A DNA stretch of 64,000 bases from Chitinophaga sp. YR627 (GTDB lineage: Bacteria > Bacteroidota > Bacteroidia > Chitinophagales > Chitinophagaceae), in contig NZ_FOUX01000005.1 in NCBI RefSeq assembly GCF_900114995.1, forward strand, positions 434,001-498,000, in the 5' to 3' direction. The translations under genes were made by a program, and so were the position numbers. Every line of letters begins with the position of its first letter. The stretch's first letter is position 1. Of the stretch, positions 1 through 7,310 are shown one piece after another. The notes beneath the pieces are model-generated. The model made no database searches. It had not been told where the DNA came from and saw nothing but the letters and a program-made list of their open reading frames with translations.

Positions 1-1
1 T

Positions 2-127
2 TCCATAATTATGAATTCCACAACAGCTAATGCTACCGTTCAGCAACAGCGGATGGCACGTAAAATCACGATCGAAATAGTATTGACCATTATCCTGGCG
101 GGAGCTGCGGTGGTGCTTTCTATGTAA
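2..127 (+). CDS. 3' end of an upstream gene, or a small membrane peptide (partial)
   Basis: The frame is open from the window edge to a TAA at 125-127, so this may be the C-terminus of a longer gene starting outside the window. An ATG at 11 would give a 38-residue peptide. The last 20 or so residues are hydrophobic (ITIEIVLTIILAGAAVVLSM) and follow a short basic stretch (RMARK), as in a membrane-spanning helix with a cytoplasmic positive edge. It is convergent with the AraC-type gene, with only 15 bases between the stops. I do not recognise the family. Confidence 0.4.
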   Translation, partial: SIIMNSTTANATVQQQRMARKITIEIVLTIILAGAAVVLSM

Positions 128-142
128 AGTGAAACAAAAGAC

Positions 143-1015
143 TTAACGGAGGCTTTTCCTGAACTCTTCAGGCGTTTGTCCCGTGTATTTCTTGTAAAAT
201 TTCGTGAAATAAGAATTATCTGCAAAACCCAGCTGATACGCTATTTCAGAGATAGTAGAATCCTTGTTCACAAACAATCTTTTTGCTTCCAGTATGATCC
301 TGTTACGGATCAGTTCTCCCGCGGACATACCCAGTGTACTATTACACAATGCATTTAAATGATTGGGAGTAATGTAGAGTAATTCTGCATATTCTCTGGG
401 CAACTTCAGGGTCGTATAATTCTTCTCAATCAGTTTCTGAAAATTCTTCAGCAATATATAATTGTAGTTATTCGGCTGCACCGGCGATTGCTCGAAACTG
501 AGTCTTCCAATAAGAATAAACGCCTGCAACATCAGTACCTGTATCATATCTACCGACATATCCGCAGGTTGCTCACTCTCCCGGATCAGTTCTTCAAAGA
601 TCCTGGTGATGGGTATATGCAGGGATTCCGGCAGATTGATCACCGCTTCATCAACCTTCCCGGTAAAGAAAGGAAACTGTTCAAGATAATCTGGTTTCTG
701 TAAAAGCGATTGCAGAAAATTAAACGAGAAGTTGATGATATAACCATCCACTTTTCCTTCAAACTGCCAGCTATGTACCTGACCGGGAATCATGAAGTAG
801 ATCTGGTAAGGCTTTACAGTAAAGGTTTTGAAGTCGATCGTGTGCGTACCGGCGCCTTCGGTGAATAACGTAACGTGATAAAAATTGTGTTTGTGTGCAT
901 CACGGAGATTCTCATGCACGCTGAGGTAAGGCGCAAATCTGCTGATCTGAATATCATCGTGCTTATACCCTGTGAGCGTACTTACATCATATACCGGAAA
1001 TGCCTTTTTTACCAT
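143..1015 (-). CDS. AraC-family transcriptional regulator
   Basis: A 290-residue protein from the ATG at 1015. An upstream in-frame ATG at 1066 adds 17 residues, but the internal start matches the usual family length better. The N-terminal half resembles the cupin-like sensing domain of AraC proteins (segments such as MIPGQVHSWQFEG). The last 90 residues hold the double helix-turn-helix, including the hallmark AYQLGFADNSYFTKFYKK followed by TGQTPEEFR. This type usually senses a small molecule and activates or represses a nearby gene. The likely target is unknown, because the flanking genes are convergent or unrelated. No terminator hairpin is obvious between it and the peptide ending at 127. 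Confidence 0.93.
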   Translation of the reverse strand: MVKKAFPVYDVSTLTGYKHDDIQISRFAPYLSVHENLRDAHKHNFYHVTLFTEGAGTHTIDFKTFTVKPYQIYFMIPGQVHSWQFEGKVDGYIINFSFNFLQSLLQKPDYLEQFPFFTGKVDEAVINLPESLHIPITRIFEELIRESEQPADMSVDMIQVLMLQAFILIGRLSFEQSPVQPNNYNYILLKNFQKLIEKNYTTLKLPREYAELLYITPNHLNALCNSTLGMSAGELIRNRIILEAKRLFVNKDSTISEIAYQLGFADNSYFTKFYKKYTGQTPEEFRKSLR

Positions 1016-1212
1016 CCTTACAGCTTGAGATAATCTGAAATTGCGTTGACCTGTTGCAGATAACAACGGCAGGCTAAATTAATAAATTCGTTGGGGAAGC
1101 AGGTCGTAAATCAAAACCGGCCTTTCCCCGGGAATCAGCTGTACAATACAGATCATTCCAGGGAAAGGCCGATATGCATACGGGCATATGGTTATGCACC
1201 GGAAAAATGCGA

Positions 1213-1710
1213 TCAATAATCGAAGAACTCAACTTCTCCGCTCATGTAGAGGTAAGCCTCTGCTTTACGTCTGCGGGTCAGGCCATCCAGCACTTTACCA
1301 CCTGACATATTCCATTTCAGGAACTCCATCACTACAGAAGGATCTTTAGGATCAGCTTTCACTACTTTCAGCAGGGTACTGTCACCGAGACCTTCCGCGA
1401 TGCCGTTTTTATTCATGTCGCTACCTACGTTATAGGCAAAACATACCAGCGCGTCAAACTGCTGTTGTTTCAGACCTTTTACGCCCGCAGTGAGCTTGTT
1501 AACATCTGCTACGAAGCCTTTTTTAATATTGGCAAACAGTGCATCCGCACGTTGCTGTGTAATAGTATCTCCCTTTTTAACTGCTTTACCGTCTTCGTAT
1601 ACGGTATTACCCCAACCGATTGTCCAGATGCCTTTACTGTCCTGATATGCTGCCAGACGGCATTTCTCGAAGTGTTTAATGAGCTTTTCCCCGTTTGCGC
1701 CTAATTCCAT
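1213..1710 (-). CDS. T4-type lysozyme / endolysin (GH24)
   Basis: A 165-residue muramidase that cleaves the MurNAc-GlcNAc bond of peptidoglycan. The catalytic triad of T4 lysozyme (Glu-x8-Asp-x5-Thr) is intact at E15, D24 and T30, in the context FEKCRLAAYQDSKGIWTIGWG, with exactly the T4 spacing. The C-terminal GLTRRRKAEAYLY motif is typical of phage endolysins. There is no signal peptide, holin, spanin or other phage gene nearby, so the gene stands alone. It may be a domesticated phage lysin, or serve an injection or lysis system encoded elsewhere. The start is the only good ATG. The upstream region is AT-rich and holds TAAAGATA (1744-1751), one base from a minus-strand -7 box. Confidence 0.92.
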   Translation of the reverse strand: MELGANGEKLIKHFEKCRLAAYQDSKGIWTIGWGNTVYEDGKAVKKGDTITQQRADALFANIKKGFVADVNKLTAGVKGLKQQQFDALVCFAYNVGSDMNKNGIAEGLGDSTLLKVVKADPKDPSVVMEFLKWNMSGGKVLDGLTRRRKAEAYLYMSGEVEFFDY

Positions 1711-2393
1711 AGTTTGAGATTAAATATTATGACTGTTAGATGATAAAGATATAATATTTCTATTATTTATCAAGGATAAGAGTATCAAGGAATGTATATA
1801 TTAGTGAATTGAGATATTTTTATCTGCCGATATTCCTGACAGATAGTAGCAATAAGGAAAAAGCATTGTTTGCCAACCGTATAAGAGGGCATTACCTGGC
1901 CCCTTTATGAGCATAGTCTGATATTGGTTAGATATTGGTCATCCTTCGTTAATCCTTCGTTCCTGTAACGAAGGATTAACGAAGGATGACCAATATGTGA
2001 GTACTATTTAGTCAAAATGGAGACCTGTATAAATAGCAAACAGATCATCAGAAAGAGGGAACAAAACCGAACCAGCTTTTCTTGTTTAAATAAGTCCGGT
2101 AACTACCGGGAAGACCCAATTAAGACATGCCTTCGGTTTTCTGATGCGATATTAAGGAAGCCGGTACTCCGTAAAAGCTGTGCTCCCTTGTTTTACACTG
2201 ATAATGAAGCTTATATATTTCAGGGTTTCCATGTTATTTTTTGAACAAAGGTTGTATTAAATTACCGTGGCAACACTTTTTTTTGTAGAATTGTAACAGA
2301 ATTCAGGGACAAACTTTTCAGCACTACCCCAGTAGATAATCTGTCAGTCAGCTATTAAATTTTACTATTTATATCCTCTTATTTCTCTGTACT
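1711..2393. other. 683-base gap between lysozyme and two-component genes
   Basis: No convincing gene. It contains the upstream region of the lysozyme gene, a large perfect inverted repeat at 1932-1996 (listed separately) and the upstream region of the histidine kinase. A 75-codon open frame at 2017-2244 lacks any recognisable domain and has atypical composition, so I do not call it. Confidence 0.6.
1932..1996. repeat. perfect 30-bp inverted repeat with 5-nt loop
   Basis: The arms 1932-1961 and 1967-1996 are exact reverse complements, separated by CCTGT. Each arm carries two near-identical direct units (ATCCTTCGTTA and ATCCTTCGTT), and a related ATATTGGT unit lies just outside the left arm at 1921-1928. 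There is no T-run after either arm, so it does not look like an ordinary intrinsic terminator. It could be a dispersed palindromic element, a protein-binding cruciform or a mobile miniature element. Confidence 0.9.
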
Positions 2394-3260
2394 ATGAGCG
2401 AGGAAATATTGACGCACCTGATCCCCTCAATAACGGTTACCCAGGAACCGATCATGTATTCCTTACGGCTTACTTACCCCGTAGGCAGTTTTCTTTTATC
2501 TACCGGTATCCTGCCAGCTATCTGCTGGGGAATCGTCGCGTTATGGATCATTGTGATGATAAAACGGCTGGACGTATACCAAAAAAGACAACATGAACTA
2601 ATCCTTCAACTGGAACGGCAACAAGCCATGATGGCCATCCAGGAGGTGAGTATACAGGAAGCGGAGCGCAAACGGATTGCTGCGGATATTCATGATGAAA
2701 TAGGCAGTAACCTGGCCGCGATCCGGGTCAATCTGCAAAGTCTCCATTACAGAACTGCCCAGGATGAGCAAAAAGCCAGTAGTCTGCTGCAACTGGTAGA
2801 CCAGACCAGCCAGAATGTAAGAAGAGCCGCGCATAACCTGGTCCCTCCCCTTTTCGGACATATTCCCCTGACAGATATTCTTCAGTCATATTTTAGTCTG
2901 CTAAGAACCCCGGAAGTACTCTTCCATTTTTGCAGCAACAAATATCACCCCTGCTTCGATGCCCGGCAGGAACTCATGTTATACCGGATCGTCATGGAAC
3001 TGACGACCAATATTATCAGACATTCCAGGGCATCCGCAGCGACCATTCAACTGCTTTATTTTCCCGAATACCTGGAGATACTGGTAGAGGACGACGGAAT
3101 AGGCCTGCCATTAAATGGTCGTCCTTCGGGTATCGGACTTTCAGGCGTAAAAACCAGGGTCAAATCCCTGGGAGGACAAATGCACATTGATTCAGGCATT
3201 TCTGGCACAACCTTTATCATTCATATTCCCGTAATTCCACAACATGCAGCCCCCTGTTAA
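2394..3260 (+). CDS. NarL-type sensor histidine kinase
   Basis: A 288-residue kinase with one clear membrane segment (about residues 33-56) and a short N-terminal stretch, so almost no extracellular sensor. It has a HisKA_3 dimerisation box, ERKRIAADIHDEIGSNLAAI, with the phospho-acceptor H100. A HATPase_c domain follows (N-box around MELTTNIIRHS, G-box VEDDGIGL). It autophosphorylates and passes phosphate to the response regulator encoded immediately downstream, whose gene overlaps this one by 17 bases, indicating translational coupling. With little periplasmic domain, it probably senses a membrane or cytoplasmic cue. The signal is unknown. Confidence 0.93.
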   Translation: MSEEILTHLIPSITVTQEPIMYSLRLTYPVGSFLLSTGILPAICWGIVALWIIVMIKRLDVYQKRQHELILQLERQQAMMAIQEVSIQEAERKRIAADIHDEIGSNLAAIRVNLQSLHYRTAQDEQKASSLLQLVDQTSQNVRRAAHNLVPPLFGHIPLTDILQSYFSLLRTPEVLFHFCSNKYHPCFDARQELMLYRIVMELTTNIIRHSRASAATIQLLYFPEYLEILVEDDGIGLPLNGRPSGIGLSGVKTRVKSLGGQMHIDSGISGTTFIIHIPVIPQHAAPC

Positions 3261-3867
3261 CATCATCCTTGCGGATGATCACACCCTCTTTGCCGACGGT
3301 ATCCGTTCTCTGCTTGAACAGACGCCATATATTACTGTCCAGGGGATCGCCTCCAACGGACAGGTACTGATCGAAATGTTACAGCGGCATCAGCCGGATC
3401 TTGCGATCCTGGATATCAGTATGCCGGTGCTCAATGGTCTGGAAGTCACGAAGATCATCCGGAGAGATATGCCCCATATCCGGACCATCATACTTTCCAG
3501 CTACAGTGATCCTCATCTGATATCTTTATCCCGTAGTTATGGCGCAGACGGCTACCTGATGAAGACCTGTAATCAATACGATCTGCTGCAAACAATTACC
3601 CGGGTGATCAGGGGAGAAAGCTGTTTTCCGCAGCTACCCCGGATCCAGGAGCCCGAAACCGATCATTCCTTCCGGGAATTCAATCTGACCCGTAGAGAAC
3701 TGGAGATACTACATCTTATTAATCAACAATTTACAAATCAGCAAATTGCCACACACCTGTATCTGAGCATTTATACGGTCGAGACCCACCGGAAAAATAT
3801 CATGCAGAAATTACAACTGAAAAGTCCCGCGGCACTCACCCGTTTTCTCCTCGAAAAAGGGCTGTAA
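3244..3867 (+). CDS. NarL/FixJ-family response regulator
   Basis: A 207-residue two-domain regulator. The receiver domain (residues 1-125) has the acidic pocket D11-D12 and phospho-acceptor D57 in LAILDISMP. A LuxR-type helix-turn-helix follows at about 145-203 (RRELEILHLINQQFTNQQIA, then TVETHRKNIMQKL). It is the partner of the kinase that overlaps its start. Phosphorylation should favour dimerisation and DNA binding. Targets are unknown, and miaB downstream has its own promoter-like element. Confidence 0.95.
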   Translation: MQPPVNIILADDHTLFADGIRSLLEQTPYITVQGIASNGQVLIEMLQRHQPDLAILDISMPVLNGLEVTKIIRRDMPHIRTIILSSYSDPHLISLSRSYGADGYLMKTCNQYDLLQTITRVIRGESCFPQLPRIQEPETDHSFREFNLTRRELEILHLINQQFTNQQIATHLYLSIYTVETHRKNIMQKLQLKSPAALTRFLLEKGL

Positions 3868-3920
3868 CCGGTAGCCACAGTACCTGCCATGTCATTCTGT
3901 CATTTTCGGATTTTATTGCT

Positions 3921-3928
3921 TAGTTTTG
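3921..3928 (+). promoter_or_regulatory. candidate -7 box for miaB
   Basis: TAGTTTTG matches the Bacteroidota -7 consensus TAnnTTTG and lies 24 bases before the miaB ATG. No clear -33 TTTG is seen at the expected distance. Confidence 0.45.
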
Positions 3929-3952
3929 CTTTCCTAAAATTACTTGAAAAGG

Positions 3953-5374
3953 ATGCTGGAACAGGTTACAAAAGAGCATGACGAAAGTCGCCAGGGCGAG
4001 GCTTACGCGCCTGTGGCCGGAGAATCACAGACTTATACTAAAAAATTCTATATAGAGAGCTATGGTTGCCAGATGAACTTCAACGATAGTGAGATCGTGG
4101 CATCCATCCTGAAAGAAGAAGGCTTCGGTCCTACCCGTAACGTGGAGGAAGCGAGCCTGGTATTATTAAATACCTGTTCGATCCGCGAAAAAGCGGAGAC
4201 GACCGTACGCAAACGCTTAACAGAATTCCGTAAAATAAAACAGCGCAACCCGGAACTCCTGGTGGGAGTATTGGGCTGTATGGCTGAACGACTGAAGGCC
4301 AAACTGCTGGAAGAGGAAAAACTGGTTGACATGGTAGTAGGCCCTGATGCTTACAGAACTTTACCAGCCCTCATTGAAGAAGCAGAAACCGGCCAGAAAG
4401 CCGTTAACGTACTGCTCAGCCGCGAGGAGACCTATGGCGATATCAGTCCGGTAAGACTGGACAGCAATGGCGTTACTGCCTTCGTATCCATTATGCGTGG
4501 CTGTAACAACATGTGTTCTTTCTGTGTAGTACCGTTTACCCGCGGACGTGAACGCAGCAGGGACAAAGCGTCCATTCTCCAGGAAGCGACCGATCTGTTC
4601 AACAGAGGCTACCGTGAGGTAACGCTGTTGGGCCAGAACGTGGATTCCTATTACTGGGTAAGTCCGGACAACGACAATGATATCACCACCTTCGCCAATC
4701 TGCTGGAAGCGGTTGCCCTGATCAGCCCACTGCTCAGAGTACGCTTCAGTACCTCTCATCCGAAAGACATTACCGATGATGTACTCCACACCATGGCGAA
4801 ATACGAAAACATCTGCAAATACATTCACCTGCCAATGCAGAGTGGAAGTACCCGTATACTGCAACTGATGAACCGTACATACACCAGGGAATGGTACATC
4901 AAAAAGGTTGACCGCATCCGCGAAATACTGCCAGGTTGTGCATTGTCCACCGACGTGATCACCGGCTTCTGTACAGAGACCGAAGAAGATCACCAGGATA
5001 CCATGACATTGATGGATTATGGCAAATATGACCTGGCCTATATGTTCTTCTACTCCGAACGCCCGGGTACACTGGCGGCACGCCGTTACCAGGATGATGT
5101 TCCGGAAGAAGTGAAGAAACGCAGGCTGTCAGAAATAGTGGATCTGCATCGCGCACAATCACTGGCAAGCATGCAGCAGGATGTTGGTAAAACGTTTAAA
5201 GTGCTGATCGAAGGCGTTTCCAAACGTTCGGAAGATCAACTTTTTGGCAGAACAGATCATAATAAGGTAGTGGTATTCCCGAAAGAGGATTTCCGTAAAG
5301 GGGAATACATATGGGTGAAGGTAGAAGATTGTACTGCCGGCACTTTACTGGGAACTTCGACAGGGCGAGCTTAA
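3953..5374 (+). CDS. miaB: tRNA-2-methylthio-N6-dimethylallyladenosine synthase
   Basis: A radical-SAM methylthiotransferase that adds the 2-methylthio group to i6A37 of tRNAs, after MiaA (also in this window) has added the isopentenyl group. From the ATG at 3953 it has 473 residues. The N-terminal UPF0004 domain carries the auxiliary-cluster cysteines C39, C75 and C109 (ESYGCQMN, LNTCSIRE, LGCMAE). The radical-SAM motif RGCNNMCSFCVVPF gives C184, C188 and C191. A C-terminal TRAM domain starts near VGKTFKVLIEG. A TTG start at 3944 would add three residues, but the ATG seems better. Confidence 0.97.
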   Translation: MLEQVTKEHDESRQGEAYAPVAGESQTYTKKFYIESYGCQMNFNDSEIVASILKEEGFGPTRNVEEASLVLLNTCSIREKAETTVRKRLTEFRKIKQRNPELLVGVLGCMAERLKAKLLEEEKLVDMVVGPDAYRTLPALIEEAETGQKAVNVLLSREETYGDISPVRLDSNGVTAFVSIMRGCNNMCSFCVVPFTRGRERSRDKASILQEATDLFNRGYREVTLLGQNVDSYYWVSPDNDNDITTFANLLEAVALISPLLRVRFSTSHPKDITDDVLHTMAKYENICKYIHLPMQSGSTRILQLMNRTYTREWYIKKVDRIREILPGCALSTDVITGFCTETEEDHQDTMTLMDYGKYDLAYMFFYSERPGTLAARRYQDDVPEEVKKRRLSEIVDLHRAQSLASMQQDVGKTFKVLIEGVSKRSEDQLFGRTDHNKVVVFPKEDFRKGEYIWVKVEDCTAGTLLGTSTGRA

Positions 5375-5399
5375 AAGACAAATTAATTGGATCACAGCA

Positions 5400-5429
5400 C
5401 CATTTACGGGCTTCACAGCCGGTAAATGG
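5400..5429. other. hairpin between miaB and the sigma-54 activator gene
   Basis: CCATTTAC (5400-5407) pairs with GTAAATGG (5422-5429), and an inner GGC pairs with GCC around a 6-base loop. No T-run follows, so it may be a leader structure or weak attenuator rather than a terminator. Confidence 0.4.
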
Positions 5430-5445
5430 GTAAATTGAGGATGAT

Positions 5446-6705
5446 ATGGATAATAACATTCAGTCCATTAAAAACAGGTTTGGCATTATAGGAAACTCAC
5501 CAGCATTGAATTACGCGCTGCAGGTTGCAGCGCAGGTGTCCAACACGGACCTGACAGTGCTGATAAATGGGGAAAGTGGCGTTGGTAAAGAGGCGTTTTC
5601 AAATGTTATCCATTCATTGAGTGCCCGTAAACATAACCCTTTCATCGCCGTTAACTGCGGCGCCATTCCTGAAGGGACTATTGACTCAGAACTTTTCGGT
5701 CATGAAAAAGGCTCCTTTACCGGAGCCGTAGACAGTCGCAAAGGATATTTTGAAACCGTGAACGGTGGTACGATCTTCCTAGATGAGATCGGAGAAATGC
5801 CACTGGGCACACAGGCCCGCCTGCTGCGCGTACTGGAAACAGGCGAGTTTATCAGAGTAGGTTCTTCCAAAGTACAGAAAACTGACGTGCGTGTTGTGGC
5901 AGCGACCAACCGCGACCTGCTCGAACATACACAACAGGGTAAGTTCAGGGAAGACCTCTACTACCGTCTCAACACTGTACCGATCCGCGTACCTGCCCTC
6001 AGAGACAGGAAAGAAGATATTATACTCCTGTTCCGTAAATTCTGTGTAGACTTCGCTGAACGTTATAAAACGCCCGCCATCCAGCTGGATGAGGAAGCGC
6101 GCAATATACTGATCAACTATACATGGAGAGGTAACGTACGTGAACTGAAGAATATGGCGGAGCAGATCTCCGTACTGGCGCAGGACAAATTCGTAAACGC
6201 ACAGGAACTCAGACGTTTCCTACCCGATGTACCGGAACCTTCCCGCCTGCCGATGATCGCAGCGCCACAGGGTAAGAGTAACGGCGACTTTGCCAGCGAA
6301 CGGGATATCCTGTACAAACTCTTCTTCGATATGAAGAAAGACGTGACAGAACTGAAGAAGATGTTCTTCGACATTCTTCAGAACCCCGCTATGGCACATA
6401 CCGGCAACTTCCAGGACAATCATGTACTGCATAGCTTCCATCCGCAGCCGGAAGTAACATCCACTGCGGTACCGGTACCGAACGCTATCTCTTCTCCACA
6501 ACCTATCATATTACAACAGGATAACAACAAGATAGATCACCACGAAGAAGTAGAGGAAACATTGTCCATTGCCGACAAAGAGAAAGAACTGATCGTCAAG
6601 GCCCTGAAAAAACACAAGGGTAAAAGGAAAGACGCAGCGCTGGACCTGGGCATTTCCGAAAGAACACTGTACAGGAAATTAAAAGAATACAACATTAACG
6701 AATAA
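5446..6705 (+). CDS. sigma-54 interacting AAA+ transcriptional activator (no receiver domain)
   Basis: A 419-residue enhancer-binding protein that should remodel RNA polymerase-sigma54 using ATP. It starts directly with the AAA+ domain: Walker A GESGVGKE (42-49), a GSFTGA loop (89-94, with Ser where GAFTGA is usual), Walker B TIFLDE (109-114), and arginine-containing segments RNTVPIRVPALRDRKEDI-like further on. A linker of about 90 residues follows, then a Fis-type helix-turn-helix at 380-417 (KDAALDLGISERTLYRKLK). No N-terminal receiver, PAS or GAF domain is present, so activity must be controlled by a partner, the linker or protein level. It lies between miaB and lptE. Confidence 0.93.
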   Translation: MDNNIQSIKNRFGIIGNSPALNYALQVAAQVSNTDLTVLINGESGVGKEAFSNVIHSLSARKHNPFIAVNCGAIPEGTIDSELFGHEKGSFTGAVDSRKGYFETVNGGTIFLDEIGEMPLGTQARLLRVLETGEFIRVGSSKVQKTDVRVVAATNRDLLEHTQQGKFREDLYYRLNTVPIRVPALRDRKEDIILLFRKFCVDFAERYKTPAIQLDEEARNILINYTWRGNVRELKNMAEQISVLAQDKFVNAQELRRFLPDVPEPSRLPMIAAPQGKSNGDFASERDILYKLFFDMKKDVTELKKMFFDILQNPAMAHTGNFQDNHVLHSFHPQPEVTSTAVPVPNAISSPQPIILQQDNNKIDHHEEVEETLSIADKEKELIVKALKKHKGKRKDAALDLGISERTLYRKLKEYNINE

Positions 6706-6710
6706 GATAT

Positions 6711-6744
6711 CTGTCCGCCACCGGCGGACAGCTTTAATTTTTTT
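6711..6744 (+). terminator. intrinsic terminator after the sigma-54 activator gene
   Basis: The stem CTGTCCGCC / GGCGGACAG (6711-6719, 6723-6731), with a 3-base loop, is followed by a T-rich tract ending just before the lptE ATG. It may attenuate read-through into lptE. Confidence 0.75.
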
Positions 6745-6747
6745 ACG

Positions 6748-7263
6748 ATGATCAGATTACTTCAGGGGATAGCTACCATCAGCTTACTGCTTGTATTGGG
6801 CGGATGTTCCGTTCATTATTCCGCTACCGGCGCAAGTATCGAACCGGGCGCAAAGACCGTCAACGTAAGATTTATTGAGAACAAGGCGCCGATCAATAAC
6901 CCGACGCTGAGCCAGAACCTGACCGAGCGCTTACGTACCAAGGTACAATCCCAGACCAGCCTGGTACAGATCAATGAAGACGGAGCAGATTATGAGTTCA
7001 AAGGCGCGGTGACCGGTTACTCCTTCAGCAACGCAGCGGTAACAAATGTGGATCAGGCAGCTACCTCCAGGCTGACCGTGACTGTAAACATTACCCTGGT
7101 AAAAAGAGTGGGCGACAAAAAAGGCTATTCACAGTCATTTACCCGGTCCGCCGATTTCTCAGCTTCACAACTGCCGACAACGGTAGAAAACGGGCTGCTT
7201 GAGAACAATATTCTGCCGCAGGTCGTGGATGATATTTTCAACAAAGCATTCGCTAACTGGTAA
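6748..7263 (+). CDS. lptE: LptE-family LPS-assembly lipoprotein
   Basis: A 171-residue lipoprotein with lipobox LGGC (C20) after a hydrophobic signal. The order of conserved segments (GAKTVNVRFIENKAPINNPT, LTERLRTKVQSQTSL, DYEFKGAVTGY, NILPQVVDDIFNKAF) fits the Bacteroidota LptE group. LptE plugs and supports the LptD barrel that inserts lipopolysaccharide into the outer leaflet. It heads a plus-strand run, with the Pro/Ala-rich protein gene and secG downstream. Assignment is by overall pattern, since the family is divergent. Confidence 0.85.
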   Translation: MIRLLQGIATISLLLVLGGCSVHYSATGASIEPGAKTVNVRFIENKAPINNPTLSQNLTERLRTKVQSQTSLVQINEDGADYEFKGAVTGYSFSNAAVTNVDQAATSRLTVTVNITLVKRVGDKKGYSQSFTRSADFSASQLPTTVENGLLENNILPQVVDDIFNKAFANW

Positions 7264-7310
7264 GTATTACAAAAACTTTCGTATTTAACTTTTTTTCATA
7301 CTTTAGCAGC

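Noticed and set aside
1932..1996. CRISPR-like repeat
   Set aside because: Repeated ATCCTTCGTT units are present, but only as part of one palindrome. There are no regular spacers and no cas genes.
2017..2244. 75-codon plus-strand frame in the gap after the lysozyme
   Set aside because: There is no domain, no promoter or ribosome site that stands out, and its composition does not resemble its neighbours.
1213..2393. prophage or genomic island around the lysozyme
   Set aside because: No integrase, structural gene, tRNA attachment site or other phage gene is visible.
4361..4993. 210-codon minus-strand open frame inside miaB
   Set aside because: It is a shadow of the miaB coding strand and has no domain, start context or neighbour support.
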